NCBI GenBank assembly: GCA_035276085.1
Contig: DATELY010000301.1
Span: 1 to 39,941 of the forward strand
Length of the DNA stretch: 39,941 nucleotides
Reading direction: 5' to 3'
Source: DATELY01 sp035276085
GTDB taxonomy: Bacteria; Pseudomonadota; Gammaproteobacteria; Steroidobacterales; Steroidobacteraceae
The position numbers were made by a program, and so were the translations under genes. The notes below the pieces were generated by a model. It worked only from the letters and a program-made list of their open reading frames with translations, did no database searches and was not told the DNA's origin. Numbering within the stretch: the first letter of the stretch is position 1; each line of letters begins with the position of its first letter. Shown here in pieces: positions 23,230 through 31,564 of the stretch.

Positions 23230-26151
23230 ATGACAAGACTCACACCGCGTCTGCTGTTGATGGGGGCTCTGCTGTCGCCAGCCACGCTCTATGCGTTGGG
23301 TCTTGGCGAGATCCGCCTCAACTCGGCCTTGAACCAACCGCTGGATGCCGAGATCGAGCTCATTGCGCCGACTCAGGAAGAGCTGACCAGCCTCAAGGTG
23401 AATCTCGCGAACGTGGAGACGTTCCAGCGCTATGGCCTGGACCGTCCGCAGTTCCTCTCGAGCCTGCGCTTCGAAGTGGCGCGCGGCAAAGAGGGCGCCA
23501 GCGTCATCAAGGTTTCTTCGAATCGCTCCATCACCGAACCGTTTGTGACCTTGCTCGTCGAGGCGAGCTGGGCGCGTGGCCGGTTGCTGCGCGAATACAC
23601 CGTCCTCCTCGATCCGCCGGTCTTCATGCCGGGCGAGAAGGAAGCCCCTGCCGTCGTGCAGGCGCCACGCTCGGGTGTATCGAGTGAGGGACGGATCGAA
23701 CGCGAAGATCAATCAGAAGCTGCACCTGCCCCGCAACCGGCGCCTGCAGCCCCAACTCCAGTGCCGCAGCCCCGGAGCCAGCAGCCGGCATCCGCTCCGG
23801 CTCCAGCCGCAGAGGCACCCGCCCCCGAGGTTGCTCCCGGCAGCACCTACACCGTGCAACGCAACGACACGCTGTATCGCATCGCCCAGGAAGTGCGCCC
23901 TGGGTCGCGCCGTGTGATCAACCAGACGATGATCGCGTTGTATCGCGCAAACCCGGATGCTTTCGCAGGAACCATTCATCGCTTGAAGGCGGGCAGCGTG
24001 CTGCGCGTGCCTGAAACGTCGGCCATCGAAGCGACCGACTCGGCCGAGGCCTCGAGCGAAGTGGCCCGCCAGACGGAAGCCTGGCGCGCCGGCACCGACG
24101 CAGGTCATTTGCAGCTCGTCACACCGAGCGAGACACCATCCGAACAAGCGGCACAGACGCCCACGGCACCGGCGACTTCAGCGCCAGCGGCGCCGGGAGC
24201 GCAACCGTCAGCGTCGAAACAGCCATCCGCACCCGCGAGCTCTGCTCCGGCTACGGAGTCTAAACGACCGGTGACCATTCCCGATGCCGGGCTCTCGCAG
24301 ATGCAGGAGCGCCTGGGCGAGGAGCAAAAGGCGCCGGCTCCAGGTGCAGAGGCGCCAGCCCCTTCGCAAGCACCCGCCGCGACGACCGAGCCGCAACCCG
24401 AGACACCGGCTGCGCAACCTGAACCGCCGAAGCCTGTTGCCAAGCCGGCGCCCGCTCCGGCTCCGGCTCCCGAAGGCGGTCTGCTGGACACGCTCAAGGA
24501 TTACTGGTGGGCGGTGCTCGGTTTGCTGGCATTGATCGCGGCGGCGGCGTTCGTGATCCGCCGGCGGCAAGCGCAAGCGGACGAAGACACATTCCCGACG
24601 GTTGACTATGACCCGCCGCGCAGCGCGCCCTCGATTTCTCCGCCGCGCGAAATTCCCGATCGCTTCATGGATCAGGAGCTCGAGGAGCCGGCGCCCGTGG
24701 CAGCGCCGGTGTCACGGACGCCCGTGGTGGAAGAGCCTGTTGCAGCCCGGCCTCCGGAAGACACGCTCAGCAGCGAAACAGCGGTGCAGCTGGATCAGCA
24801 GGATGCGCTGGCCGAAGCCGACTTCCACATGGCGTACGGCTTGTACGACCAGGCTGCCGATCTGGTGAAGATCGCGATCGAGCGCGAGCCGGGACGCCGC
24901 GACCTGCAGCTGAAGCTGCTCGAAATCTACTTCGTGTGGGGCAACAAGGATCTCTTCCTCGAGACCGCCCGCGGTCTCCATGCCACCCGTGCGCAAGCTG
25001 TGTCGGGCGAGTGGGAAAAAGTCTCCATCATGGGTCGCCAGATCGCGCCCGCAGATCCGATGTTCCAGACCGATGGCGCCACGCACGTGGATGCGGTCGA
25101 CGTCAATCTGGAAGGCGGCGAGAACCGCGTCGACATCGACCTGTTCGGCGAACCCGAAGGGGAGCAAGGCAAGGATCTCGATATCGAGTTCGGCAGCGGC
25201 GAGCGCGCCACCGTGAAGACCGCAGGCGACTCCAGCCTCGACTTCCTGCTCGATGAGCCAACCCGCGGTGCGGATGACGAGCCCACGCGTGAGATGGACC
25301 CGCTGGCGCGTACGCAGGAAACGCCGACCATCGAATCGCCGGCGCTCGATCGCGGGACGCAGACCGTGCGTGCGCCCAGTGCGGCGAAGGCCTCGTTCAA
25401 TACGGAACAGACGGCGGAGCTGTCGCTCGACGATCTGGATCTCGACGTCAACGAAATGGAGAACACGAACTCCTTCGAGGAGACGAACGCGCTCGAAGAC
25501 GTGTCGACCCGGGAGATGGAACAGCCCGCCGGATTGCGCGATGACGAGATGACGCAGCTCGCGCCGTCGATGAGCAACCTCGATCGCACGATGGAGGCAC
25601 CTCGTGCACCGCAGTTCGATATCGAGAGCACCGGCACGATCTCCATCGACAATTTCGACCTGGATGCGGCGGCAGCCGCAGCACAGGGCGACACCATCGA
25701 ACAGCGCAAGCCGAGCGATCTGGATGCGACGGCTGCATTCAACCGCCCCCCGGTGGATATGGATCTCGATAACCTCGACGGCTTGCTCGAGGACGATGGC
25801 GAAACGGTGCGTCGCCCAGGTCACGAAGAAGCCGAAGAGGATCGCTTCTCGAACGACGTCTTCAACCTCAACGACTTGCGCGACGAGAAGATCGATCTCG
25901 ACGTCGGCGACGCCTTCAACGTCGATGACAGCGGTCCGACCAACACGCAGGCCATGACGGCCGAGATGGATCTTGGCGAAGAGCTCGAGCCTGTCACGAT
26001 GAGTGAAGTGGGCACGAAGCTCGATCTCGCCCGCGCCTACATGGACATGGGCGATCCGGACGGTGCGCGCAGCATCCTCGAGGAGGTGCTGGAAGAGGGC
26101 AACGCCAATCAGAAGCAGGAAGCGCAGCGCCTGTTGGAGGCGGTGAAGTAG
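23230..26151 (+). CDS. fimV: FimV/HubP-family polar pilus and motility protein
   Basis: 973 residues. A signal peptide (about 1-22) precedes the FimV N-terminal domain starting LGLGEIRLNSALNQPLDAEI. A Pro/Ala-rich linker leads to a LysM domain (about 210-260, TYTVQRNDTLYRIAQEVRPG) that binds peptidoglycan, a second Pro-rich linker, one transmembrane helix (about 425-445, WWAVLGLLALIAAAAFVI), and a long acidic cytoplasmic region. A TPR-like piece lies after the membrane, and the C-terminus is the FimV TPR cap (TKLDLARAYMDMGDPDGARSIL). FimV/HubP proteins organise cell poles and promote type IV pilus assembly; FimX, PilV and FimT here belong to the same pathway. The polyproline runs suggest EF-P dependence. 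Confidence 0.95.
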   Translation: MTRLTPRLLLMGALLSPATLYALGLGEIRLNSALNQPLDAEIELIAPTQEELTSLKVNLANVETFQRYGLDRPQFLSSLRFEVARGKEGASVIKVSSNRSITEPFVTLLVEASWARGRLLREYTVLLDPPVFMPGEKEAPAVVQAPRSGVSSEGRIEREDQSEAAPAPQPAPAAPTPVPQPRSQQPASAPAPAAEAPAPEVAPGSTYTVQRNDTLYRIAQEVRPGSRRVINQTMIALYRANPDAFAGTIHRLKAGSVLRVPETSAIEATDSAEASSEVARQTEAWRAGTDAGHLQLVTPSETPSEQAAQTPTAPATSAPAAPGAQPSASKQPSAPASSAPATESKRPVTIPDAGLSQMQERLGEEQKAPAPGAEAPAPSQAPAATTEPQPETPAAQPEPPKPVAKPAPAPAPAPEGGLLDTLKDYWWAVLGLLALIAAAAFVIRRRQAQADEDTFPTVDYDPPRSAPSISPPREIPDRFMDQELEEPAPVAAPVSRTPVVEEPVAARPPEDTLSSETAVQLDQQDALAEADFHMAYGLYDQAADLVKIAIEREPGRRDLQLKLLEIYFVWGNKDLFLETARGLHATRAQAVSGEWEKVSIMGRQIAPADPMFQTDGATHVDAVDVNLEGGENRVDIDLFGEPEGEQGKDLDIEFGSGERATVKTAGDSSLDFLLDEPTRGADDEPTREMDPLARTQETPTIESPALDRGTQTVRAPSAAKASFNTEQTAELSLDDLDLDVNEMENTNSFEETNALEDVSTREMEQPAGLRDDEMTQLAPSMSNLDRTMEAPRAPQFDIESTGTISIDNFDLDAAAAAAQGDTIEQRKPSDLDATAAFNRPPVDMDLDNLDGLLEDDGETVRRPGHEEAEEDRFSNDVFNLNDLRDEKIDLDVGDAFNVDDSGPTNTQAMTAEMDLGEELEPVTMSEVGTKLDLARAYMDMGDPDGARSILEEVLEEGNANQKQEAQRLLEAVK

Positions 26152-26159
26152 CGGGAAAT

Positions 26160-26240
26160 CGGCTGGCGGGTCGCTGGCTTGCTGGCCAGAAGGTTTTGCA
26201 AGCTGACTGGCCCACTAGCCAGCCAGCTAGCTGACCGACT
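26160..26240. repeat. Family B inverted repeat, copy B1 (imperfect)
   Basis: The left arm (26160-26191) reads CGGCTGGCGGGTCGCTGGCT then TGCTGGCCAGAAG; the right arm (26210-26240) reads CCCACTAGCCAGCCAGCTAG then CTGACCGA. Pairing is interrupted, but the left-apex word GCTGGCCAGAAG is shared with B2 and B3. It fills the gap between fimV and truA and ends 5 bp before the truA ATG. Confidence 0.7.
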
Positions 26241-26245
26241 GTCCC

Positions 26246-27061
26246 ATGCCTCGCTTCGCCCTCGGTCTCGAATACGACGGTAGCGGTTTCGCCGGTTGGC
26301 AATCGCAACCGCACGCGCCCAGCGTGCAAAGCGCAGTGGAAGCGGCGCTGAGCGCAGTCGCCGATCATCCCATCGCGGCACATGCCGCTGGCCGCACGGA
26401 TGCCGGCGTGCACGCCGCCATCCAGGTCGTGCACTTCGACACGACCGCCGAGCGCACTGAGCGCAGCTGGACTCTGGGCTCCAACACTCACTTGCCCGAA
26501 GCCGTTTGTGCGCTGTGGACCCGTGCTGTCCCGGATACTTTCCATGCACGCTACAGCGCGCTCGCGCGCACCTACCGCTACGTCATTCTCAATCGACTCT
26601 CGCGCGCGGCGTTGATGCATCACCGGGTGTGCTGGGTGCGTTACGCGCTCGATCACGAACGCATGCATGCGGCGGCACAGGTGCTCGTCGGTGAGCACGA
26701 CTTCTCTTCCTTCCGTGATGCGGAGTGTCAGTCACGAACACCGGTTCGCCGACTGCAGGTGATTACTGTCGAGCGCACAGCAGATGTCGTCACCATCACG
26801 GTGACTGCGAATGCGTTCCTGCATCACATGGTCCGCAACATCGCTGGCGTGCTGATCGCGATCGGCCGTGGACAACAGGCAGTCGAGTGGTGCGCAGAGG
26901 TGCTCGCTGTGCGTCAGCGCACCAAGGCGGGTGTCACTGCGGTGCCTCATGGGCTGTATTTCGCAGGCATCCGCTATCCGCACGAGCTGCAGCTGCCGAG
27001 CGAGCTCGCGGCATTTCATCCGCTGAGCGTCGTTCCTCACGTGCCGTTCCCCTTGAGCTGA
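26246..27061 (+). CDS. truA: tRNA pseudouridine(38-40) synthase
   Basis: 271 residues. TruA isomerises U38-U40 in the anticodon stem of many tRNAs. The N-terminal LEYDGSGFAGWQSQP and the catalytic Asp52 in AAGRTDAGVHA are plain, with HDFSSFRDAECQSRTPVR and FLHHMVRNIAGVLIAIGRG later. The ATG is preceded by the CCGACTGTCCC of repeat B1 and by no Shine-Dalgarno sequence. In pseudomonads trpF follows truA; here an opposite-strand oxidoreductase does. Confidence 0.96.
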   Translation: MPRFALGLEYDGSGFAGWQSQPHAPSVQSAVEAALSAVADHPIAAHAAGRTDAGVHAAIQVVHFDTTAERTERSWTLGSNTHLPEAVCALWTRAVPDTFHARYSALARTYRYVILNRLSRAALMHHRVCWVRYALDHERMHAAAQVLVGEHDFSSFRDAECQSRTPVRRLQVITVERTADVVTITVTANAFLHHMVRNIAGVLIAIGRGQQAVEWCAEVLAVRQRTKAGVTAVPHGLYFAGIRYPHELQLPSELAAFHPLSVVPHVPFPLS

Positions 27062-27112
27062 CGTGAGTGGCCGGCTCCGTTCCTCTCCGCGGCGCGACGG
27101 AGGGAACAGGAT

Positions 27113-28105
27113 TCATCGCAGCTTCGGCATCACTCGTTCGGAAAACAGTTTCAGAAAGCGCGACTGATCCGGTCCCGGCGCATGAAAGACCAGATGCTTG
27201 AAGCCCATGTCCAGATAAGGCCGGATGCCGGCGACGATTTCGTCGGGATCGTTGCTCACGATCCAGCGCGAGGCCGTGCGTTCAACGGGCAACGCATCCG
27301 CCAGACGCTCCATCGCCAACGGATCTTCGACGTTCATCTTCTCTTCGGGCGTCAGCGCCAGGGCGCCCCAGTAGTGCGTGTCGTTCAACGCGCGCGTGCG
27401 ATCGGTATCGAACGACACCTTCATCTCGATCATGCGATCGATGCTGTCGGGCGCTCGCCCGGCCTGCTGCAGGCCCGCTGCGAGATTGGGCAACAAGGTT
27501 TCGGTGTAGAGGTCGCGCTTCTTGCCGCTCGTGCAGATGAATCCTTCCGCCTTGAGTCCTGCGAGCTTCGCAATGAACGGCCCGGCTCCCGCGATGTAAA
27601 GCGGCACGGGCTGTTCGGGTCGATCGTAGATGGTGGCCTTTTCCGTGCGATAGAACTGACCATGAAAGCTCACGCGCTCCTCGCTCCAGAGCTGGCGAAT
27701 CAGCTCGATCGCTTCCTTGAATCGCGCCGTGCGCTCCTTCTGCTCCGGCCATTGCATGCCTGTAGCCGGCACTTCATTCAACGATTCGCCGGTGCCGATG
27801 CCGAGAATGACCCGCTGCGGAAACAGACTGCCCAAGGTTGCGAACGCATGCGCGACCACGGACGGGTGATAGCGAAACGTCGGCGTCAGCACGCTCGTGC
27901 CGATCGCAACCCGCGTTGTCTTCGCGCCCAAAGCCCCCAGCCAGGACAGCGAGAAGGGCGCTTGCCCACCGGTGTGTCGCCAGGGTTGGAAGTGATCGCT
28001 GATGAAGACCGAATCGAAGCCGTAGCGCTCGGCTTCGATCGAATAGTCGAGCAGTTGCCGTGAGTCGAATTGTTCTGCAGAAGCCTTGTATCCGATCTTG
28101 AGCAT
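27113..28105 (-). CDS. F420-dependent glucose-6-phosphate dehydrogenase-like LLM oxidoreductase
   Basis: 330 residues of the luciferase-like TIM-barrel family, extremely similar by eye to mycobacterial Fgd1: LKIGYKASAEQF, SDHFQPWRHTGGQAPFSLSW, GTSVLTPTFRYHP, LGIGTGESLNE, GFICTSGK and HLVFHAPG all match. The Fgd1 catalytic residues His40, Trp44 and Glu109 correspond to His38, Trp42 and Glu107; the sugar-phosphate residues Lys198, Lys259 and Arg283 have counterparts at about Lys195/196, Lys256 and Arg280. Fgd1 oxidises glucose 6-phosphate and reduces coenzyme F420. F420 genes are not in the window; whether this host makes F420 is unknown, and an FMN-using relative is possible. It is a lone reverse-strand gene in a forward-strand cluster, at the usual trpF position. 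Confidence 0.85.
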   Translation of the reverse strand: MLKIGYKASAEQFDSRQLLDYSIEAERYGFDSVFISDHFQPWRHTGGQAPFSLSWLGALGAKTTRVAIGTSVLTPTFRYHPSVVAHAFATLGSLFPQRVILGIGTGESLNEVPATGMQWPEQKERTARFKEAIELIRQLWSEERVSFHGQFYRTEKATIYDRPEQPVPLYIAGAGPFIAKLAGLKAEGFICTSGKKRDLYTETLLPNLAAGLQQAGRAPDSIDRMIEMKVSFDTDRTRALNDTHYWGALALTPEEKMNVEDPLAMERLADALPVERTASRWIVSNDPDEIVAGIRPYLDMGFKHLVFHAPGPDQSRFLKLFSERVMPKLR

Positions 28106-28180
28106 GACAGTCGTCCGTCGCCTGATTCGAGTGGTCGGACGCTAGCGCATCTCAGCGCATGAGCCTAGGGGGGCCAACTG

Positions 28181-28293
28181 GTCGGCTGGCTGGCTGGTCG
28201 GCTGGCCAGAAGCTCCGAGCAGTGCGATCACGAAATGCGGATGGCTCGAATATGCACAGAACCTCTGGCCAGCCGACCAGCCAGCCAGCCGAC
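28181..28293. repeat. Family B inverted repeat, copy B2 (perfect 30-bp arms)
   Basis: Bases 28181-28210 are the exact reverse complement of 28264-28293. The arm consists of CTGG-rich units (GTCGGCTGGCTGGCTGG, then TCGGCTGGCCAGA). The 53-bp spacer (28211-28263) shows no ORF. It lies between the 5' ends of the F420-type oxidoreductase (-) and accD (+), and is the main content of this 268-bp gap. The perfect match implies a recent origin or active correction. Confidence 0.92.
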
Positions 28294-28373
28294 AGCGGAG
28301 CGGCCTCACCCTCTTGCCGCCCCCCACCCGATGCGTTTAGATGCCGGCCCCGAGCGTTTGCATCGAGTACCCC

Positions 28374-29252
28374 ATGACCTGGTTCGAGAAGATCATCCCC
28401 TCCCGCATCAAGACCGAGCGCCGGACGCGCTCCGTGCCGGAAGGGTTGTGGATGAAGTGCGGCGCATGCGATGCCGTGCTGTATCGAGCCGAGCTCGAGC
28501 GCAATCTCCATGTCTGTCCGAAGTGCTCGCATCACATGCGCATCCGGGCGCGCGATCGCCTCGAGCGCTTTCTGGACACCGATAGCTACACGGAGCTGGC
28601 CGTCAACATCGAGCCGGAAGATCCCCTCAAGTTTCGCGACACGAAGAAGTATCGCGACCGCCTCGTCCAGTCGCAGAAGGCCACGGGAGAGAAGGACGCG
28701 CTGGTCGTTCTTGCCGGAACGTTGCAGGGCACGGCTATCGTTGCTGCCGCGTTCGACTTCGAGTTCATGGGAGGCTCGATGGGTTCGGTGGTCGGAGAGC
28801 GCTTCGTGCGCGGGGTCGAGCATTGCCTCGAGCAGCGCAAGCCGCTCGTGTGTTTTGCCGCCAGCGGCGGTGCGCGCATGCAGGAGGCATTGCTGTCGTT
28901 GCTGCAGATGGCGAAGACGAGCGCGGCGCTGGCTCGCATGTCGCAAGCCAAGCTGCCGTTCATCTCCGTGATGACCGATCCGACGACGGGTGGCGTGTCG
29001 GCGAGCCTTGCAATGCTGGGCGATGTGAATATCGGCGAGCCCAAGGCATTGATCGGCTTTGCGGGCCAGCGAGTCATCCAGCAAACCGTGCGCGAGACGC
29101 TGCCCGAAGGTTTCCAGCGCAGTGAATTCCTGCTCGAGCATGGCGCGCTCGACATGATCGTCGATCGTCGCGACATGCGTGATCGCATTGCGGGCCTGCT
29201 GACGATCTTTACTCATCGTCCAGCACCGCAGGCGGACACGCGCGTCGCTTGA
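28374..29252 (+). CDS. accD: Acetyl-CoA carboxylase carboxyltransferase subunit beta
   Basis: 292 residues from ATG at 28374 (MTWFEKIIPSRIKTERR), the normal AccD start; an upstream in-frame ATG at 28341 is not conserved. AccD with AccA transfers CO2 from biotin to acetyl-CoA, making malonyl-CoA. The four-cysteine zinc ribbon (CGACDAVLYRAELERNLHVC and the following KC) and the crotonase-type core GGSMGSVVGERF, ASGGARMQEALLSLLQM and TDPTTGGVSASLAMLGD are visible. It begins the accD-folC-dedD-cvpA-purF run. Confidence 0.96.
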   Translation: MTWFEKIIPSRIKTERRTRSVPEGLWMKCGACDAVLYRAELERNLHVCPKCSHHMRIRARDRLERFLDTDSYTELAVNIEPEDPLKFRDTKKYRDRLVQSQKATGEKDALVVLAGTLQGTAIVAAAFDFEFMGGSMGSVVGERFVRGVEHCLEQRKPLVCFAASGGARMQEALLSLLQMAKTSAALARMSQAKLPFISVMTDPTTGGVSASLAMLGDVNIGEPKALIGFAGQRVIQQTVRETLPEGFQRSEFLLEHGALDMIVDRRDMRDRIAGLLTIFTHRPAPQADTRVA

Positions 29253-29256
29253 GGGC

Positions 29257-29361
29257 GGGGAGGGCGCTGGGCTGTTGGGCTCTGAGTCGCGAACCTGGCG
29301 GTGTCCCCGCAGCAATCTCAGAATTCCATAGTTCAACGGCCCAATGGCCCAGCGCCCTCCC
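29257..29361. repeat. Family E inverted repeat, copy E2
   Basis: The left arm GGGAGGGCGCTGGGCTGTTG (29258-29277, continuing GGCTCTGAG to 29286) pairs with a right arm ending ACGGCCCAATGGCCCAGCGC then CCTCCC at 29361. The outer 14 bp pair perfectly, then GGG/CCC units repeat every 8 bp; an inner CTGAG/CTCAG pairing flanks the apex. The right arm touches the folC ATG with no gap. Confidence 0.78.
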
Positions 29362-30645
29362 ATGAACCGCAATTCGTTAGCCGACTGGCTCGCCTGGCAG
29401 GAGTCGCTGCACTGGCGTTCGATCGATCTCGGCCTCACGCGTCTGCTGCGTGTCTACGAGCGGCTCGCGCTGCCCGCCTTCAAATTCCCCGTCATCACGG
29501 TGGGCGGCACGAACGGCAAGGGTTCGTGCGTGGCGCTGCTCGCGAGCATTCTTCGCGCTGGCGGCTATCGTGTCGGTACGTTCACGTCGCCCCATCTGTT
29601 GCGCTACAACGAGCGCATACAGATCGATGGATGTGAGATTTCCGATGCCTCGCTGATCGCAGCCTTCGAGCGCATCGAGGCCGTGCGCGGCGAGGAATCG
29701 CTCACCTATTTCGAGTTCAACACGCTTGCCGCTCTGTTGATTTTCGATACGGCCGGTCTCGATGCCGCCGTCCTCGAGGTGGGCATGGGCGGCCGCTTGG
29801 ATACTGTCAACCTGGTCGATGCCGACGTCGCGCTCGTCACTTCCATCGGGCTCGATCACTGCGAGTATCTCGGCACCGATCTGGAATCGATCGGACGCGA
29901 GAAGGCCGGCATATTCCGTCCGCATCAAGTGGCGATCTATGGCTCACGGGCGATGCCGCGTTCGATCGCCGAGACCGCGCAGCAGATCGGTGCGGAGCTG
30001 CGGCGTCTTGGCGTTCAGTTCGACTACTCGCGTGCGGGCGACGTCTGGCACTGGCGCGGATTGGCCAGCGAGCGCCGCTCGTTGCCGCTGCCGGGATTGA
30101 TCGGCGACGTGCAATTCGACAATGCGTCCGCCGTGCTCGCCGTTCTCGAAGCACTGCAGCGACGCTTGCCATTGACGGCGGATGCCATCGCCAACGGCCT
30201 GCGCGCGGCGCAGCTGCCCGGCCGCTTTCAAGTGCAGCCTCTGCAAGGTGTGACCTGGATCTTCGATGTTGCCCACAACCCGGCAGCCGCCGAAACACTG
30301 GCTGCTCGCTTGGCAGCGATGGCGAGCGCCGGCCGCACGATCGCCGTGTGCGGCATCGTGGGCGACAAGGACATCGAAGGCGTCGCGCGCATCCTCACGC
30401 CGCATATCCACCACTGGATCGTCACGGGATTGAATTCACCGCGCGCCTTGTCGGCTGAGCAGCTCGGGCAGCGCATTGCGAGCGTCGGCGCAGCCGTCGC
30501 CGGAAAGGAATCCACAGTCGCGGAAGCCTGCGAGCTGGCGCGTTCGGAGGCTCGGCCGGGCGATCGCGTGATCGTGTTCGGCTCGTTTTCGACGGTGGGA
30601 CCGGCGCTGGAGTGGATCGAGAAGATATCGAACGCGGGGCATTGA
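29362..30645 (+). CDS. folC: Bifunctional folylpolyglutamate/dihydrofolate synthase
   Basis: 427 residues from ATG at 29362 (MNRNSLADWLAWQESLH). An in-frame ATG at 29344 lies inside repeat E2 and would give a repeat-encoded leader. FolC adds glutamate to dihydropteroate and to folates. The ATP loop VGGTNGKGSCVALL, TSPHLLRYNERIQID, LEVGMGGRLDTVN, LDHCEYLGTDLESIGREKAG and FDVAHNPAAAETL are family motifs. accD-folC-dedD is the usual order. No Shine-Dalgarno sequence can be seen, because repeat E2 occupies its place. Confidence 0.95.
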   Translation: MNRNSLADWLAWQESLHWRSIDLGLTRLLRVYERLALPAFKFPVITVGGTNGKGSCVALLASILRAGGYRVGTFTSPHLLRYNERIQIDGCEISDASLIAAFERIEAVRGEESLTYFEFNTLAALLIFDTAGLDAAVLEVGMGGRLDTVNLVDADVALVTSIGLDHCEYLGTDLESIGREKAGIFRPHQVAIYGSRAMPRSIAETAQQIGAELRRLGVQFDYSRAGDVWHWRGLASERRSLPLPGLIGDVQFDNASAVLAVLEALQRRLPLTADAIANGLRAAQLPGRFQVQPLQGVTWIFDVAHNPAAAETLAARLAAMASAGRTIAVCGIVGDKDIEGVARILTPHIHHWIVTGLNSPRALSAEQLGQRIASVGAAVAGKESTVAEACELARSEARPGDRVIVFGSFSTVGPALEWIEKISNAGH

Positions 30646-30688
30646 TCGCTGCCAGGTCCGGCCAATGCCGTCACCCAGTGCAACCTCC

Positions 30689-30694
30689 TATACT
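30689..30694 (+). promoter_or_regulatory. Possible -10 element at the dedD start
   Basis: TATACT ends 6 bp before the GTG at 30701. If used, the dedD mRNA would be nearly leaderless. No -35 is seen at the right distance, and dedD may instead be transcribed through from folC. Confidence 0.28.
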
Positions 30695-30700
30695 TCGCGT

Positions 30701-31369
30701 GTGGAAAGACAAGTCAAAGAACGGTTGATCGGCGCCGCGGTACTGGTGGCCATCGCGGTCATTCTGATTCCCGAGTTGCTGTCCGGTCCGAGCACGCAGC
30801 ACAAGCCGCCGGTCGCTACGTCCCCTCGCAATGAGCAGGGCATCAAGACTTACCAGTTCGATTTGAATCAACCGCGCCCGAGCGGTCAGTTCACCAGCCC
30901 CACGGCGGCACCGCCGCCTGAACAGACGACGCCGCAACCCGAGCCGGAAAAGCAGCCGGAAGCACAATCCGCTCCGGAAGAGACAGCCGCCACTCCGCCC
31001 GCAGCGGCGACCGTCCCTGGGCGAGAAGTTGCACCACCGGCGGCTGAGTCACCGCGCCCCACGCCTCAGCTCGAGAAACCGCCAGCCGCGAGTCCGCCGC
31101 CTACCCCCGCACCGCGGCCCTCTGCGGCGAGCACACCGGGCTGGGCCGTTCAGTTGGGCAGCTTCGCCGATGCCGAGCGCGCAAACCACCTTGCCGATCG
31201 TTTGCGCGCGGCCGGTCACAACGCCTATCTGGTTCCCCTGCGTCGGGCAGACGGCAAGACACTGCAGCGCGTGCGCATCGGCCCCTATGGCGAGCGCGCT
31301 CAAGCCGAGGCCGCACTGAAGCGCGTCGCGAGCGAAGCGAAGGGGGCGGCGGTGGTTTCGCAGCCGTGA
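30701..31369 (+). CDS. dedD: SPOR-domain cell-division protein DedD
   Basis: 222 residues from GTG at 30701 (VERQVKERLIGAAVLVA), which places the membrane helix close to the N-terminus as in known DedD; ATG at 30665 would add 12 residues. One transmembrane helix (about 8-25), a Pro/Glu/Ala-rich periplasmic linker (about 60-145) and a C-terminal SPOR domain (GWAVQLGSFADAERANHLAD ... VRIGPYGERAQAEAAL) are visible. SPOR domains bind denuded glycan at the septum. It sits between folC and cvpA as in E. coli and Pseudomonas. The polyproline linker is a likely EF-P client. Confidence 0.9.
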   Translation: MERQVKERLIGAAVLVAIAVILIPELLSGPSTQHKPPVATSPRNEQGIKTYQFDLNQPRPSGQFTSPTAAPPPEQTTPQPEPEKQPEAQSAPEETAATPPAAATVPGREVAPPAAESPRPTPQLEKPPAASPPPTPAPRPSAASTPGWAVQLGSFADAERANHLADRLRAAGHNAYLVPLRRADGKTLQRVRIGPYGERAQAEAALKRVASEAKGAAVVSQP

Positions 31370-31400
31370 CGCGGTCTGCTGGGTAGTTGGTCTGCTGGCT

Positions 31401-31463
31401 AGCTGGTCGGCTGGCCAGAAGTGGTTCTTCGCGCACTGAAGTGCTCTGGCCAGCCGACCAGCT
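31401..31463. repeat. Family B inverted repeat, copy B3
   Basis: AGCTGGTCGGCTGGCCAGA at 31401-31419 is perfectly complementary to 31445-31463; weaker matching CTGG units extend leftwards to about 31378. The 25-bp spacer contains GCACT-GA-AGTGC, which adds a small inner hairpin. It lies between dedD and cvpA, about 50 bp before the cvpA -10. Confidence 0.88.
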
Positions 31464-31511
31464 GGCCGCCTAAGGTTTTCCCTGGTGCAGTGCGCAGTCC
31501 GGTAGGGCGAC

Positions 31512-31520
31512 TGGTAGAAT
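31512..31520 (+). promoter_or_regulatory. Extended -10 promoter for cvpA-purF
   Basis: TGGTAGAAT, an extended -10 of the TGn type, followed by CCGCGCCC, 45 bp before the cvpA ATG. No -35 is needed for such promoters. It would start transcription of cvpA-purF independently of dedD, after repeat B3. No PurR-like operator was recognised. Confidence 0.45.
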
Positions 31521-31564
31521 CCGCGCCCACTCAAGCCTCTCGGGGCGCACTCAATCGTGACTGC

